From Ruegeria sp. R13_0 (lineage in GTDB: Bacteria > Pseudomonadota > Alphaproteobacteria > Rhodobacterales > Rhodobacteraceae), in the NCBI RefSeq assembly GCF_017743995.1, contig NZ_JAGHRB010000002.1, forward strand, positions 248,001-312,000: a stretch of DNA of 64,000 bases, read 5' to 3'. The notes beneath the pieces are model-generated. The model saw nothing but the letters and a program-made list of their open reading frames with translations, was not told the origin of the DNA and did not search any database. Every line of letters begins with the position of its first letter. Position 1 is the first letter of the stretch. This document shows, piece after piece, positions 53,284-63,262 of the stretch. The position numbers and the translations under genes were made by a program.

Positions 53284-55125
53284 CTAGATTCCAAATTTAT
53301 CGTGACAGAGATCAGTGATCTGTTGCCAGATTGATTTGAATTCCGGCGTGTTCTCGGCCGCGTAATGGAAGTTTTTCATCAATCCGGTGAGTTGCGTGAA
53401 CACCTGCCGCACTTCGGCTTTGTCGGCGAAATCGGCACTCGACTGGGTGACATCGTAGACCAGTTTGAAGGTCATCTTTTGCCGCTCCAAGGGCACGGTT
53501 GCGTCCACCTGGTCAAAGGCATCCTGCTGCAGGTAGACCATATCCACAAACAGCGCTTTTTGTTGGGTGACAAAGTCCTCGATGGTGACGCCCTCTTCGC
53601 CGGTGACCTGCATCATCTGGTCGACTTGCTCACCTTTTTCGATCAGGGCCAGCAGGTCCCTAACCTTACCCGTCCATCCGGGTTCCGCGTTCTTGTCATA
53701 CCAGTCAGAAAGCTGATCCGTGTAGCGCGACCAGCTGAGCATCGGGTCAACGGCCGGATAGAACCGCTTATAGGCCCGCTCTGAGGACAGGCCGAGGAAG
53801 CATTTCACGGTAGACAGAGTGGACTGCGTCACCGGCTCATCAAAGTTGCCCCCAGCAGGTGACACCGTCCCGATCAGGGTCAAGCTGCCCAGATCGTCAT
53901 CATTGGTTTTCAACGCGCCCGCGCGTTCGTACAAACCCTTGATCGAGCTTTCCAGATAGGCCGGAAACCCCTCTTCGCCCGGAATTTCTTCTAGCTTTCC
54001 AGAGGTTTCGCGCATCGCCTGCGCCCAGCGGCTGGTGCTGTCTGCGATCAGCAGAACGTCATAGCCCATCTGTCGGTAGTACTCACCCAGCGTGATGCCG
54101 GTGAAGATCGAGGCCTCGCGCGCGGCGACTGGCATTGAAGACGTGTTACAGATGATGATCGTGCGATCCATCAGGCTGCCGCCAGTTGTCGGGTCGGTCA
54201 TCTTGGGGAATTCGTGGATCGTCTCGACCACCTCACCGGCGCGTTCGCCACAGGCCACGACGATGACGATATCTACCTTGGCGTTCCGCGCGATCAGGTT
54301 TTGCAGCACCGTCTTGCCTGCTCCGAACGGGCCGGGAATGCAGGCCGTTCCGCCGCGCGCGATCGGGAAAAACGTATCAATCAGGCGCTGCGAGGTCAGA
54401 ACAGGCTCGGTCGGATAGAGGCGTTCGGACAGGGCGCGCTTGAGGATGCTCTCTGGCAAGGGGCGTCGTACTGGCCATTTCTGCGAAAGGGTGAGTGTGT
54501 GTTCGCCACCCTGCTCATCTTCCAGCCGGGCAACGATGTCGTGGATCGTGGCCGCGCCCTTCTGGACCCAAACGACCTTGTAGTCGCCTGTCCAATTGAA
54601 AGGCAGCATGATCTTGTGGCTGAAATGACCCTCAGGCACCGTGCCGATGCTGTCGCCTGCTGTGACCGTATCCCCAACCTTAACGGACGGCGTGAATGAC
54701 CATTTTGCCTGATCGTCGAGCGGGGCAACGTCTGCCCCGCGCGGCAGGAATGTTCCAAACTCGCTGGCCACCTTGGGCAGCGGCGATTGCAGGCCATCAA
54801 ACACCTGCCCCAGCAAGCCCGGCCCAAGTTCGACCGACAGCAACTGGCCCGATTGTTCTACCGGATCGCCGACCGCGACGCCGTCGGTGCTTTCATAGAC
54901 CTGAACATCCGCTGTATCACCGCGTACGCGCAACACTTCGGCCTTTAGACGCTCTTGCCTGCCGCCTGGGCCGGGGCGCGTGGGCAGGATGAAAACCACC
55001 TCGTTCTTGACCAGCTGTCCGGGCTGGCCCGAGGCATCGGCGTTGGCTTGGATCTGCACCAGCCCCTCCTGCACCGAAACGACGCGGGCGGTGGCGGTCT
55101 GCGTGGCGGGGGTTGGGGCGGTCAT
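53284..55125 (-). CDS. atpA: V/A-type ATP synthase subunit A (catalytic)
   Basis: The 613-residue catalytic subunit has the P-loop GPFGAGKT at 265-272, the non-homologous bulge region around residues 110-200, and the [20 protein letters not shown] and [16 protein letters not shown] blocks. It is the last gene of the operon and overlaps the DUF2764 gene by ATGA. It is far closer to vacuolar/archaeal A subunits than to the F-type beta subunit, which is the usual ATPase of this bacterial group. Confidence 0.95.
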   Translation of the reverse strand: MTAPTPATQTATARVVSVQEGLVQIQANADASGQPGQLVKNEVVFILPTRPGPGGRQERLKAEVLRVRGDTADVQVYESTDGVAVGDPVEQSGQLLSVELGPGLLGQVFDGLQSPLPKVASEFGTFLPRGADVAPLDDQAKWSFTPSVKVGDTVTAGDSIGTVPEGHFSHKIMLPFNWTGDYKVVWVQKGAATIHDIVARLEDEQGGEHTLTLSQKWPVRRPLPESILKRALSERLYPTEPVLTSQRLIDTFFPIARGGTACIPGPFGAGKTVLQNLIARNAKVDIVIVVACGERAGEVVETIHEFPKMTDPTTGGSLMDRTIIICNTSSMPVAAREASIFTGITLGEYYRQMGYDVLLIADSTSRWAQAMRETSGKLEEIPGEEGFPAYLESSIKGLYERAGALKTNDDDLGSLTLIGTVSPAGGNFDEPVTQSTLSTVKCFLGLSSERAYKRFYPAVDPMLSWSRYTDQLSDWYDKNAEPGWTGKVRDLLALIEKGEQVDQMMQVTGEEGVTIEDFVTQQKALFVDMVYLQQDAFDQVDATVPLERQKMTFKLVYDVTQSSADFADKAEVRQVFTQLTGLMKNFHYAAENTPEFKSIWQQITDLCHDKFGI

Positions 55126-55814
55126 GCGTATGCTCCCTCAAAATCGATATCAGCTGCATCGGCCATGGCCTGTTGCGCCAGATGTTCAAACCTCTTGGCC
55201 GCATCCTGCGCGTTGCTTTGCGCCCAGCGGTCGAAAATGTTCCATTTCAGCACGTAAATCGCCACCGCTTCGAAATCGAAGTAGTGACGAGATGCGTGCC
55301 GTTTCAGTTGCTTGTGACTGACCGACAAGAGCAACCGTTCCAGGCCTAGTGGATCTTCGGCCTCCAATAGCTGTTTCGCGTCCTTGATCCATGACATCGC
55401 GCCTTCAAGACGGAAATGCGGATCACCCCAATTTTCGGGGATGTGTCGGCTCCAGCGTCCCATTCCGAACACCCCTGACGGGGGGCTGCCGCCTTGCTTT
55501 CGCAGGCGCAGTGCGGCAACGGCGGTGCGCAGATCCATGCGTTCCACAAGGATCTTCCGCAGAGTTGGTTGCGGCGTGGACTGCAAAGCCTCTTTGCATC
55601 GCTCGATGGCCTGAGCATCTGTCACGTCCATGTCATAGCCGCCCCAGTTCAGAGCATGCTCCAATGCCTTCAAAACGCGCGCGTCCTCGGCTGTCAGCGC
55701 CGTCAAGCGCCGCTCAAGGCGCAGGCGCGACAAGGGCGGCTGTTTGGCTACAAACAACCGTTCCGAGCCCGGCAGGCTGCTGATCAAAGCGATATAGGCG
55801 TCGGGGTCCGACAT
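55122..55814 (-). CDS. DUF2764 family protein of V-type ATPase operon
   Basis: The 230-residue soluble protein (MSDPDAYIALISSLPGSERL, later MGRWSRHIPENWGDPHFRLE) matches the position and general character of the DUF2764 protein found between the E and A genes in chlamydial and spirochaete V-ATPase operons. In those compact operons, which lack genes named C, it is a candidate for the C-type central-stalk cap. This is inference from position and length. It starts 1 nt after the E gene. Confidence 0.75.
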   Translation of the reverse strand: MSDPDAYIALISSLPGSERLFVAKQPPLSRLRLERRLTALTAEDARVLKALEHALNWGGYDMDVTDAQAIERCKEALQSTPQPTLRKILVERMDLRTAVAALRLRKQGGSPPSGVFGMGRWSRHIPENWGDPHFRLEGAMSWIKDAKQLLEAEDPLGLERLLLSVSHKQLKRHASRHYFDFEAVAIYVLKWNIFDRWAQSNAQDAAKRFEHLAQQAMADAADIDFEGAYA

Positions 55815-55815
55815 G

Positions 55816-56493
55816 TTACCGGATCACCCCTTCCAGCACGGCGCGGAAGCGAGGTTGTAGATGCTGCATCAGCAGCGAGGCCACGGCCTTGTCGGTCAAA
55901 TCCAGAACCACGCCCTGATCTTCGGCCCGCACTCGGATGCCGTCCTGCGCATCGTCCGCAGCATGCAATTCCACCTGCTCGCGCAGCATCTCGGCAGTCA
56001 GGCCAAGCACGTATTTCGTCAGCTTACCGGACTGGATGTCATCAGCGTTTTGCTTGATGTCCTCCTGCGTGGCGACCTTTGCGGGCAGGATGACTTGAAC
56101 CTTGCCCTCAAGATTGGCGCCCTCAGCCGCGCGCCCGACAACCTCCAAGATCATCTGTTTCAACAGATCCGGGTCTGCCATTTCCTTGGTGACGAGGCGC
56201 GCCACGTCCTCTCGAAACCGATCCGTCAGGCCCGCTTTCATGGTCAGAACCGCGTCCCGCATGGCGGTGTTCAATGCTTCTTCGCCTGCCGCGCGATAGC
56301 TGTCGGAGTCGCTGCGGGCCTTTTTCTGGTACGCGTCCGCCTCACGCTTAGCGTCCGCCAAAATCTTTGCTGCCTCGGCCTTGGCATCCGCCCTCAGCTT
56401 CTCGGCATCCGCCTGCCCCACAGCCACCCCGTCACTGCGCAGTTTGTCGATCAGCGCGTCGACGCCGTGCGAGATCATGCCATCCTGTGCCAT
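55816..56493 (-). CDS. atpE: V/A-type ATP synthase subunit E (peripheral stalk)
   Basis: The 225-residue protein has a long Ala/Lys/Glu-rich coiled coil (about residues 25-80, with EKLRADAKAEAAKILADAK) and a compact C-terminal domain, as in subunit E. The ATG at 56493 overlaps the K stop as TGATG; a TTG at 56496 is less likely. No gene for the usual partner subunit G or H is seen. Confidence 0.82.
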   Translation of the reverse strand: MAQDGMISHGVDALIDKLRSDGVAVGQADAEKLRADAKAEAAKILADAKREADAYQKKARSDSDSYRAAGEEALNTAMRDAVLTMKAGLTDRFREDVARLVTKEMADPDLLKQMILEVVGRAAEGANLEGKVQVILPAKVATQEDIKQNADDIQSGKLTKYVLGLTAEMLREQVELHAADDAQDGIRVRAEDQGVVLDLTDKAVASLLMQHLQPRFRAVLEGVIR

Positions 56494-56936
56494 CAACTGA
56501 TCCCCGCGCTGATCACAAGGGCGAAGACGAAGGCGAAGACGCCAAAGCCTTCGATGATGGCGGCCGGAGCCAAGGACAGACCGAATACCTCTGGCTTTTC
56601 CTTGGTCGCATTAATTGCGGCGGCGCAGGCGCGACCCTGCCAGATACCGCAATACATCAACGCGATGCCGGACAGGATACCAATCCCGAACAGCCCGCCC
56701 GCGTTTTCCGGCGTCACATCGCGGTTGAGCGTGAACATTATAACGATCCCGTAGATCACCATCGTTGACGGAAAGGCCGAAACACCGACGAACCGACCAT
56801 AGCCGCCCTCGGTCTCGGTCATCGCACCAATACTGGCCATGCCCGCAATCGAACAGCCAATCGCACTGGCCGCCGCGCCCAGCGCCATGGGGGCATAGAT
56901 GCCCAGCCAACCCAATGTCAGAACAAGCTCATTCAT
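56493..56936 (-). CDS. atpK: V/A-type ATP synthase subunit K (proteolipid ring)
   Basis: The 147-residue protein has four hydrophobic helices in two hairpins. By eye it aligns with the Enterococcus NtpK rotor subunit. The ion-binding carboxylate is Glu129 (IIEGFGVFAF), Gln100 matches the helix-3 ligand (GIWQGRACAAA) and Thr58 the helix-2 ligand (FPSTMVIYG). The residue after Thr58 is Met59, where NtpK has a sodium-binding Gln. Only one carboxylate per four helices is present, as in V-type rings. The ATG at 56936 has AAGGAGG 7 nt upstream. Confidence 0.88.
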   Translation of the reverse strand: MNELVLTLGWLGIYAPMALGAAASAIGCSIAGMASIGAMTETEGGYGRFVGVSAFPSTMVIYGIVIMFTLNRDVTPENAGGLFGIGILSGIALMYCGIWQGRACAAAINATKEKPEVFGLSLAPAAIIEGFGVFAFVFALVISAGIS

Positions 56937-58729
56937 TCCTGAACCTCCTTGCGGGCGAACGGACGAAAAACGATGCCTTCGTCCGGCAGGCCCCATTTAA
57001 AGAATTCGATGTAATTGAGACGTAACCCGTGGACGACGCCGCTCATCATGGCGAGGGCGAAGTTTAGTATGTGGCCAATGATCAGGATCAGCAGGCCGAA
57101 CAAAATGCCCGGCCCTTTCAGCGCGTGGATCACCGAGACGGCCAGATCGTTGAAAGTGATCGCAAGCGAGGCCGAGGCCAATCCGAGTGCAAAGAGACGC
57201 ATATAGCTGAGGACATCTCCGAATGCGCCCATGGCCCCGGCAAGACCCTGCACACCGTCAATAAGACGCCAGAGCCAGTCGATTGGTTTTTTGATCTGCC
57301 TCTCGCTTGTAAACAGCAGGATCGCCAAAAGACCCGCGCCCAATATCACCGCGCCCGGCGTTGCCGATTGGCCTTTCATGTAGCTGAGCCAAAGGACAAA
57401 CCCGCCGATCAGCGCCGCGATCCAACCTAGGTTGGCAACCGCTTTACGCTGCCCCCATGCCGCACGTGCGGCCAGAGCGTTGGCCAGCACAAGATGCAAG
57501 ACACCGACAACAATCGAGATCATCATCATCGCGCCGAAGTTATTCAGATCAAGCAGTTTTGCTTTTGCCAGAAGGGACCCATCAGGCGGCGCGACCCCAA
57601 AATAGCTCCCGACCAACACGCCATAGAGGATGGTCGCCACCGAGACGATCACACCGTAGCGCCTCCAGGATTGTTGGCTGACCGTCCCGCCCATACGCTT
57701 CCAGAACAACAACAGGCCCAGCAGAATGACGGCCCCATATCCTGCATCTGCCACGATCATCGCAAAGAAGAGCGCGAAAGAGGCAGCGACGATCACGCTC
57801 GGGTCCCAGTCCTTGTAGCCCGGCACTTGGTAAAACAGCGCCAAGTCCACAGCAGCGCTGCGCTGTTCCGGCTGCTCCAGCAATGTGGGCGGGGTGTCAT
57901 CGGCGCCCGGGTCTTCGATCAAAACGGCGGCATCTTTCGCCCCTGCCATCTCCAGAACCGCAGCAATCCGATCTTCTGGAACCCAGCCCTGCAGGGCAAA
58001 CATCGCCTCTTCGTCGCGGACCTTCTGGGTGGCGTGGGCTAGCTCTGCCGCGCTTTCTGCAACGGACAGGTTACGCCGCATCAGCGTCAGGTAGCGGGTT
58101 TGCGCAACCCGTTCCGCCTCAAGCGATTCGATCGCGATCTCTGCCTCTTCCAGCTGTGCTTCCAACTCGTGAATCGGCAAAGACCCGGTATGCGTGCGCG
58201 GGACCGGCAGGATATCGTCGGCCGGTTCGTCCGGCGCAATCAGGACGGCATAGATGAAGCGGTGATCCTGTTCGAGTATGGCCCAAGGAAGCGCCAGATT
58301 CTCCAATGTATCCCGGTGCTTTAGGGGCAGTTGGTAAAACCACAACCGGTTGCCCGCCAGCACATCGTCGGGCGGGAAATCCAAATCCCCCCAAGGCTGC
58401 ACCTGAGCAATCCGATGGGCCAGAAAATCCCTTCGGTCTGACATGTCACGCGTACGCTGCATCAGGTCCAGCACGTCTTTGACGAACTGATCCATCTGGA
58501 ACTCAGGATCGCGTTGTATCTGCCTGCGAGGCTCGGGAACATCGGTGAGGAAACGCAGCGCCTTATATGCTTCATGCGCGCCCCGTTCGTTGACCTTTTC
58601 CGGCTCAGCCGGCGGAGGGGCCAGGGGCAGAACATGCATACAGCCCAGCGCCTGCAGCGCCTCAAGCGTTTCGACCTTCTGCGCCGCCCGTCCCACCAAA
58701 GACAGCTTCTTAAGCCGTGCAACACTCAT
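56933..58729 (-). CDS. atpI: V/A-type ATP synthase subunit I (membrane stator, a-subunit)
   Basis: The 598-residue protein has a soluble N-terminal half with coiled-coil arms (about residues 195-270) and a C-terminal half of about seven hydrophobic segments, including FALFFAMIVADAGYGAVILL and FGDVLSYMRLFALGLASASL. The arginine in the latter (YMRLFALG) is the expected rotor-facing residue. It overlaps the D gene by 4 nt. Confidence 0.92.
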   Translation of the reverse strand: MSVARLKKLSLVGRAAQKVETLEALQALGCMHVLPLAPPPAEPEKVNERGAHEAYKALRFLTDVPEPRRQIQRDPEFQMDQFVKDVLDLMQRTRDMSDRRDFLAHRIAQVQPWGDLDFPPDDVLAGNRLWFYQLPLKHRDTLENLALPWAILEQDHRFIYAVLIAPDEPADDILPVPRTHTGSLPIHELEAQLEEAEIAIESLEAERVAQTRYLTLMRRNLSVAESAAELAHATQKVRDEEAMFALQGWVPEDRIAAVLEMAGAKDAAVLIEDPGADDTPPTLLEQPEQRSAAVDLALFYQVPGYKDWDPSVIVAASFALFFAMIVADAGYGAVILLGLLLFWKRMGGTVSQQSWRRYGVIVSVATILYGVLVGSYFGVAPPDGSLLAKAKLLDLNNFGAMMMISIVVGVLHLVLANALAARAAWGQRKAVANLGWIAALIGGFVLWLSYMKGQSATPGAVILGAGLLAILLFTSERQIKKPIDWLWRLIDGVQGLAGAMGAFGDVLSYMRLFALGLASASLAITFNDLAVSVIHALKGPGILFGLLILIIGHILNFALAMMSGVVHGLRLNYIEFFKWGLPDEGIVFRPFARKEVQE

Positions 58730-59331
58730 GACACGGCCTCCTGCGCATGTTTGCGCTTGGAGATTTTCGAGCGCACGACGGCCTGCATCTGCTCATCACT
58801 CAGATAGATGCGGATCTTCTTGATATTGGCCTTGGCGCGCGGGATCAGAACCTTTTCGAACAGATTGACCCGCTGCGTGATCGTGGCGACGGCCTTGTCG
58901 AATATCTTAACCCGCTCTTCCGCCACTTTGACCCGCAGACGCGCCTCAATCATGTCGTGCAGCAACTGCGCGGCGGCGTCGACCCAATGGGGCTTGGCCA
59001 GCCGTGAGTACGGCCGCACCGAGACCTCAATCCGGTCAAGGGCGGGCATCTTGACGCCCACGACATTCACCTCTTTGACGTTGTAGTCTGTCAGCTGGAC
59101 CAACCCGTCCAGATCAATGCCCTTCTGCGCCAGCATGGGGAGCTTCGCGCCGACCTGTTGCGCCAGATCGCTCACTTCGTCTTCGAGACGCTTTACATCT
59201 TCGCGTGCCTTGGCGCGTTCGGCCATCAATTGCTGGCGCTTCAGGTCCAGCGACGGCAGGAACCGCTCATAGCTTTTCAGCTGTGTCTGCTCGCGAGCGA
59301 GCGACGATTTATTCAGCTGCAACCGCGCCAT
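58726..59331 (-). CDS. atpD: V/A-type ATP synthase subunit D (central shaft)
   Basis: The 201-residue, largely helical coiled-coil protein begins MARLQLNKSSLAREQTQLKS, typical of subunit D, the central rotor shaft. The second ATG (59331) is preferred because AAGGA overlaps the first. Its start lies 23 nt inside the B gene. No separate F subunit gene was found next to it. Confidence 0.9.
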   Translation of the reverse strand: MARLQLNKSSLAREQTQLKSYERFLPSLDLKRQQLMAERAKAREDVKRLEDEVSDLAQQVGAKLPMLAQKGIDLDGLVQLTDYNVKEVNVVGVKMPALDRIEVSVRPYSRLAKPHWVDAAAQLLHDMIEARLRVKVAEERVKIFDKAVATITQRVNLFEKVLIPRAKANIKKIRIYLSDEQMQAVVRSKISKRKHAQEAVS

Positions 59332-60670
59332 CACCATCCTTTGGGAAATACTTGTCGATCAGAGCTTGCTTCATCAGCAATTGTTCAGGCGCAAAACATT
59401 CGGCCAGTGTTTTCCAGCCCAAATCCAGCGCGTCCTCCAACGGGATTGAGACATTGATATCCATGAAGCGTTTTCGGAACAGCGCACCGAATTTCAGCAG
59501 TTGATGATCGTAGTCCGACAGATCAAAAGCCATCGCCTGTTTCTGCGCGGCGTCCCGGCTTTCCGAATAGAAGCGGATCATCGTGTTCATGATCTGCCCG
59601 TGATCCTCTCGTGTGGTTTTGCCTATGACGTTCTGTTTCAAACGCGAAAGGCTGCCGAACGGATCAATCACGCCCGAATGCAGGTAGAACTGGCCCTCGG
59701 TGATGTAGCCCGTGTTGTCCGGCACAGGGTGGGTCACATCGTTGCCGGGCATTGTCGTGACGGTCAGAACAGTCACCGAGCCCCCTTTGGCATAGTCACA
59801 GGCTTTCTCGTAGCGCCGCGCGAGCTGCGAATAGAGATCACCCATGTATCCACGCTGCGAAGGGACGCGCTCTTGACTGATGCCCACCTCTTTCATCGCG
59901 TCTGCATAGGCGGTCATATCGGTTAGCAAAACGAGAACGCGCTTACCCTCTTCCACCGCGAATTTCTCGGCCACGGCCAGCACCATGTCTGGCACCAGAA
60001 GGCGTTCCACCAGAGGGTCCATGGCCTGATTGACGAACATCACGGTGCGTGAGAACACCCCTGCATTCTCGAACGAGGTGCGGAATGTGTGATAGTCATC
60101 GAAGATCAAACCCAAGCCGCCGAAGACCACGATATCCGCGTCCGCCTGTATGCCGATGCGGCTGAGGAAGGCATTGAACGGTTCGCCCGAGACCGAAAAG
60201 ATCGGGATCTTCTGGCTTTCGACCAGCGTATTGAACACGTCGATCATTGGCACGTCGGTACGGATCATCTTGTTGGGCACGGCCCGTTCGGCCGGATTCA
60301 CTGTCGGTCCGCCAATGTCGATCCGCGGCTCGGCCGATAGGTCAGGGCCGCCGTCAATCAGCTCTCCCGCGCCGTCGAAAACGCGTCCCAGAATATTGGC
60401 AGAATACGGCGTCTGCATCGGATGACCCAGGAAGGTCGCCGTCGCCTCGGTCGAGATGCCCTTGGTGCCCGAGAACACCTGCAGCGTCACCACATCCCGG
60501 TCGATAAAGATCGCTTGGGCCAGCGTTTTATGCCCATAGACCGTTTCGATTACCGCCAGATCATTGAACCGAACGGCAGGCGCGTGACCATCGCCAACCG
60601 GCACACGAACCTTGATCGTGTCGCCGACAATTTCCAAAACACGTGTATACTTCAACAGACTCTGAGACAT
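59309..60670 (-). CDS. atpB: V/A-type ATP synthase subunit B (non-catalytic)
   Basis: The 453-residue B subunit has IPIFSVSGEPFNAFLSRIGI in place of a P-loop, VLLTDMTAYADAMKEVGISQ and ERVPSQRGYMGDLYSQLARR. It lacks Walker A, as non-catalytic B subunits do. It is the first gene of the operon, whereas in the usual compact V-ATPase operons it follows A. The leader holds a good -10 box. Confidence 0.95.
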   Translation of the reverse strand: MSQSLLKYTRVLEIVGDTIKVRVPVGDGHAPAVRFNDLAVIETVYGHKTLAQAIFIDRDVVTLQVFSGTKGISTEATATFLGHPMQTPYSANILGRVFDGAGELIDGGPDLSAEPRIDIGGPTVNPAERAVPNKMIRTDVPMIDVFNTLVESQKIPIFSVSGEPFNAFLSRIGIQADADIVVFGGLGLIFDDYHTFRTSFENAGVFSRTVMFVNQAMDPLVERLLVPDMVLAVAEKFAVEEGKRVLVLLTDMTAYADAMKEVGISQERVPSQRGYMGDLYSQLARRYEKACDYAKGGSVTVLTVTTMPGNDVTHPVPDNTGYITEGQFYLHSGVIDPFGSLSRLKQNVIGKTTREDHGQIMNTMIRFYSESRDAAQKQAMAFDLSDYDHQLLKFGALFRKRFMDINVSIPLEDALDLGWKTLAECFAPEQLLMKQALIDKYFPKDGDGAVAAE

Positions 60671-60752
60671 CGCCTACCCTAAGTCGCATGTTTGAGAGTT
60701 TAAATTTCTTTCCACCTTCGTGCTGCCCACCAAAAGCATCGAAACGGGGGGT

Positions 60753-60758
60753 ATTATA
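60753..60758 (-). promoter_or_regulatory. Candidate -10 box TATAAT upstream of the V-type ATPase operon
   Basis: A perfect TATAAT on the minus strand lies 83-88 nt before the B start in the 154-nt gap after the DUF3141 gene. No good -35 hexamer is found at 17 nt, so the promoter may depend on an activator. Confidence 0.35.
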
Positions 60759-60824
60759 CTGATCTGGCAAATCTTGTTGCCGCCAAGTTAATAGACGTTT
60801 CCAGCCTAAAGCAATGAAATCGTT

Positions 60825-63248
60825 TCAATTCAGACTGGGTTTTGAGGCTACTTTTCGCTTTCTGGACCTTGCCGGTGATGACTCTGACGCTGGCTTTGCC
60901 TCAGTTCCGGCATCCCCACTGTAGTCCAAAACCCGTACAAGCAGATCGGCCATCTCTTCCAGTTCTTTAGAGGGCGTTCGGACTTCACCTATGATGTGTT
61001 TGACAAGCTCGACGGCTTCTATGCGCAGCGCTTTGTCAGGTAGCAGATAAGGCAAGGTTTCGACCGCGCCCTTCGGATCGAAAGTGGCGACCAGAGATTG
61101 CTCATGCAGAATGCGTTGCCGGTCGGTAACCGAAAGGGACTTGAACGGCGCCTCGTGGTGAAAGATATGCGCCCAACGGTGCAAAATCTCAGCACGAAAG
61201 CCTTTGTGACTGTCAGCCAATAGAACCAGTATACGAATGACCGCCTCGGGTAGACCCCCTTGCCGCATATGAGCAAGCACCGCGCTGACCTCGGGCAGAT
61301 CGCGCAAAGTCGCCGGATCCGGCAGGGTACGGCGAGCTGCATTCCTTTGCCCGAACCAAGAGGCAAACGGCCCACCCCAAATGGCGAAGAATGACGCCTC
61401 ATACCAGGCGTCGCGCAAATCTCGTGCAAGATCCATCGACTGCTCGATCCATTCTCCGGTGAGTTTTTCCCATTTCAGAAAAGGATTTTCAGCATCGGCA
61501 GGGGCGCGCTGTGCTCTGGCATTCTGCGCCAGAGTTTCGATTCCTTTCCCCAAAACTGTGCTCGAAGACATCGCAGCGCGCTGCGCACGCAATGGATGTG
61601 CATCGCGCAAAACCCGGGCCATCACCGGTGAGGACAGGGTTTGCACTGCTGGGCGACCGAAGGTTTCATAAACCCCTGCTTGCAGTTCGGACATTTGCGC
61701 CACAGCGGCAAAGCTGGTCTCATCCTGCCGACCGTCATCCAATGCCGCGACATCCGACAGCGTTCGCTCGACGAAACGAACTTCGAAGGATTTGTCGACC
61801 CCGTCTCCTTCGATGTTATCAATGACCATTTCATAGAGACCGGGCGCTATTGCCTCGACTGTCTCAAGTGTAGAGGCCAAGCCTGCGTGCTCTTTGCGCG
61901 CAACTTTGGAGGAAACAAAGATGCCCAGATGTCCCACCTCATCATGAAGCATGTAGATGATGCGTTGGCCGCGTACCCGTATCTCTTCTTCGTCCGCATA
62001 GGTTTCGGCAATCCAGTTCAACGCCTGTTGAGGCGGCGTAATATTGTCGCCATGGCTTGCAAAGACAAAAATCGGCGCCTTGATCGCCTTGAGATCAATG
62101 GGAACTCCGGGTTCCAGTTGCGCGGTATTCTTCACCAACCGGTTTCCAACGAACAGCTTTTCTACAATCCATCGAATTTCGGCCTCGTTCAGAAGAAAGA
62201 ACCCACCCCACCAGCGCTCAAAATCAATGAAGCGCTGCCTGCCGGCTTCGGGATCGCGATACAGATCGAAATATTTGCCAAAGTAGTTTCGGCTGGGGTT
62301 TAGCTGTTCGAAATTCATCACCAGATTGGCGCCGTCGAACTTGCCATTCCCCAAATCTGACCAGAACATCGGTTGCCAGGTACCGCCAAGCATACCACCA
62401 TTGTAGCGCATGGGGTTTTCACCAACCTCACCCGACCAAGGTGCAACCGGCGCTCCGTTAAGCACCAAAGGCCCGGTCAGATCAGGGTTGCAGGCGGCCA
62501 TCAGCAATGTCGCCCAACCGCCCTGGCAATTTCCTGTCAAAACCGGTTGCGGGCTTTTGGGGTGACGCACGCTGACTGTTCGAACAAATCCAGCCTCGGC
62601 ATGCATAACGTCCGCCAGTGTCTGACCTTCAACCGGATCACGGCCGAAGCTCACAAAATAGACCGGATGGCCCTTGGCCAGAGCCACGCCGACCTGGCTG
62701 TCGGACTTGAAACCACCAATACCTCCGCCATGACCGGCACGCGGGTCAATGATGATGTAGGGGCGTTTGTGATCGTCTACGTCGATCCCTTGCGGGGGGA
62801 CAATGCGCAATAGCTGATAGTTGCAAGGCCGGTCGAGCTCCGCCCCATCAACGATCACTTCGTAGTCATAAGCAAGCACTGGCGGGCAACCGGCCGCTTC
62901 ATGTTCGATGAAAACATCACCACGCTCACGCAAGGCGTCCATCGTCAAGGCGACGCGCTGACCAGCATCCTTGACGTAGTCCGCCCAAGCCGAGCCAACA
63001 GAATTCGTCTGCGTGAATTGCACCGCAAGATCGCGCAGATCGTTTGTCAGGTTCAGAACCCGATCCGAATGGTGCTCAGTTATTTTTTGTGCCTGAATGG
63101 TGGCGGCACGAGACAGAATTTCATACTGAACACCAGATTGATCGAGTACGTTGGAAATCGCGTCGAACAATTTGCTGTTCACGGCCGTACCGTTTTCATC
63201 CGTTGCAAGGTTCGATGCCTTTTCATTCGCGCCTGAATTCCGAGCCAT
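60825..63248 (-). CDS. DUF3141 family protein (PHA-synthase-like alpha/beta hydrolase)
   Basis: The 807-residue protein has an alpha/beta-hydrolase core related to polyhydroxyalkanoate synthases. The likely nucleophile is Cys241 in TGNCQGGWATLL, with IIIDPRAGHGGGIGGFKSDS and FASHGDNITPPQQALNW as further landmarks. A helical N-terminal part (about residues 25-110) and a long C-terminal region rich in charged residues flank the core. The tail ends in a basic, low-complexity stretch (ARSRKRKVASK). The reaction is unknown. It is followed 154 nt later by the V-ATPase operon and preceded by a FabI-like gene. Confidence 0.82.
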   Translation of the reverse strand: MARNSGANEKASNLATDENGTAVNSKLFDAISNVLDQSGVQYEILSRAATIQAQKITEHHSDRVLNLTNDLRDLAVQFTQTNSVGSAWADYVKDAGQRVALTMDALRERGDVFIEHEAAGCPPVLAYDYEVIVDGAELDRPCNYQLLRIVPPQGIDVDDHKRPYIIIDPRAGHGGGIGGFKSDSQVGVALAKGHPVYFVSFGRDPVEGQTLADVMHAEAGFVRTVSVRHPKSPQPVLTGNCQGGWATLLMAACNPDLTGPLVLNGAPVAPWSGEVGENPMRYNGGMLGGTWQPMFWSDLGNGKFDGANLVMNFEQLNPSRNYFGKYFDLYRDPEAGRQRFIDFERWWGGFFLLNEAEIRWIVEKLFVGNRLVKNTAQLEPGVPIDLKAIKAPIFVFASHGDNITPPQQALNWIAETYADEEEIRVRGQRIIYMLHDEVGHLGIFVSSKVARKEHAGLASTLETVEAIAPGLYEMVIDNIEGDGVDKSFEVRFVERTLSDVAALDDGRQDETSFAAVAQMSELQAGVYETFGRPAVQTLSSPVMARVLRDAHPLRAQRAAMSSSTVLGKGIETLAQNARAQRAPADAENPFLKWEKLTGEWIEQSMDLARDLRDAWYEASFFAIWGGPFASWFGQRNAARRTLPDPATLRDLPEVSAVLAHMRQGGLPEAVIRILVLLADSHKGFRAEILHRWAHIFHHEAPFKSLSVTDRQRILHEQSLVATFDPKGAVETLPYLLPDKALRIEAVELVKHIIGEVRTPSKELEEMADLLVRVLDYSGDAGTEAKPASESSPARSRKRKVASKPSLN

Positions 63249-63262
63249 TGATCTATCCTTCC

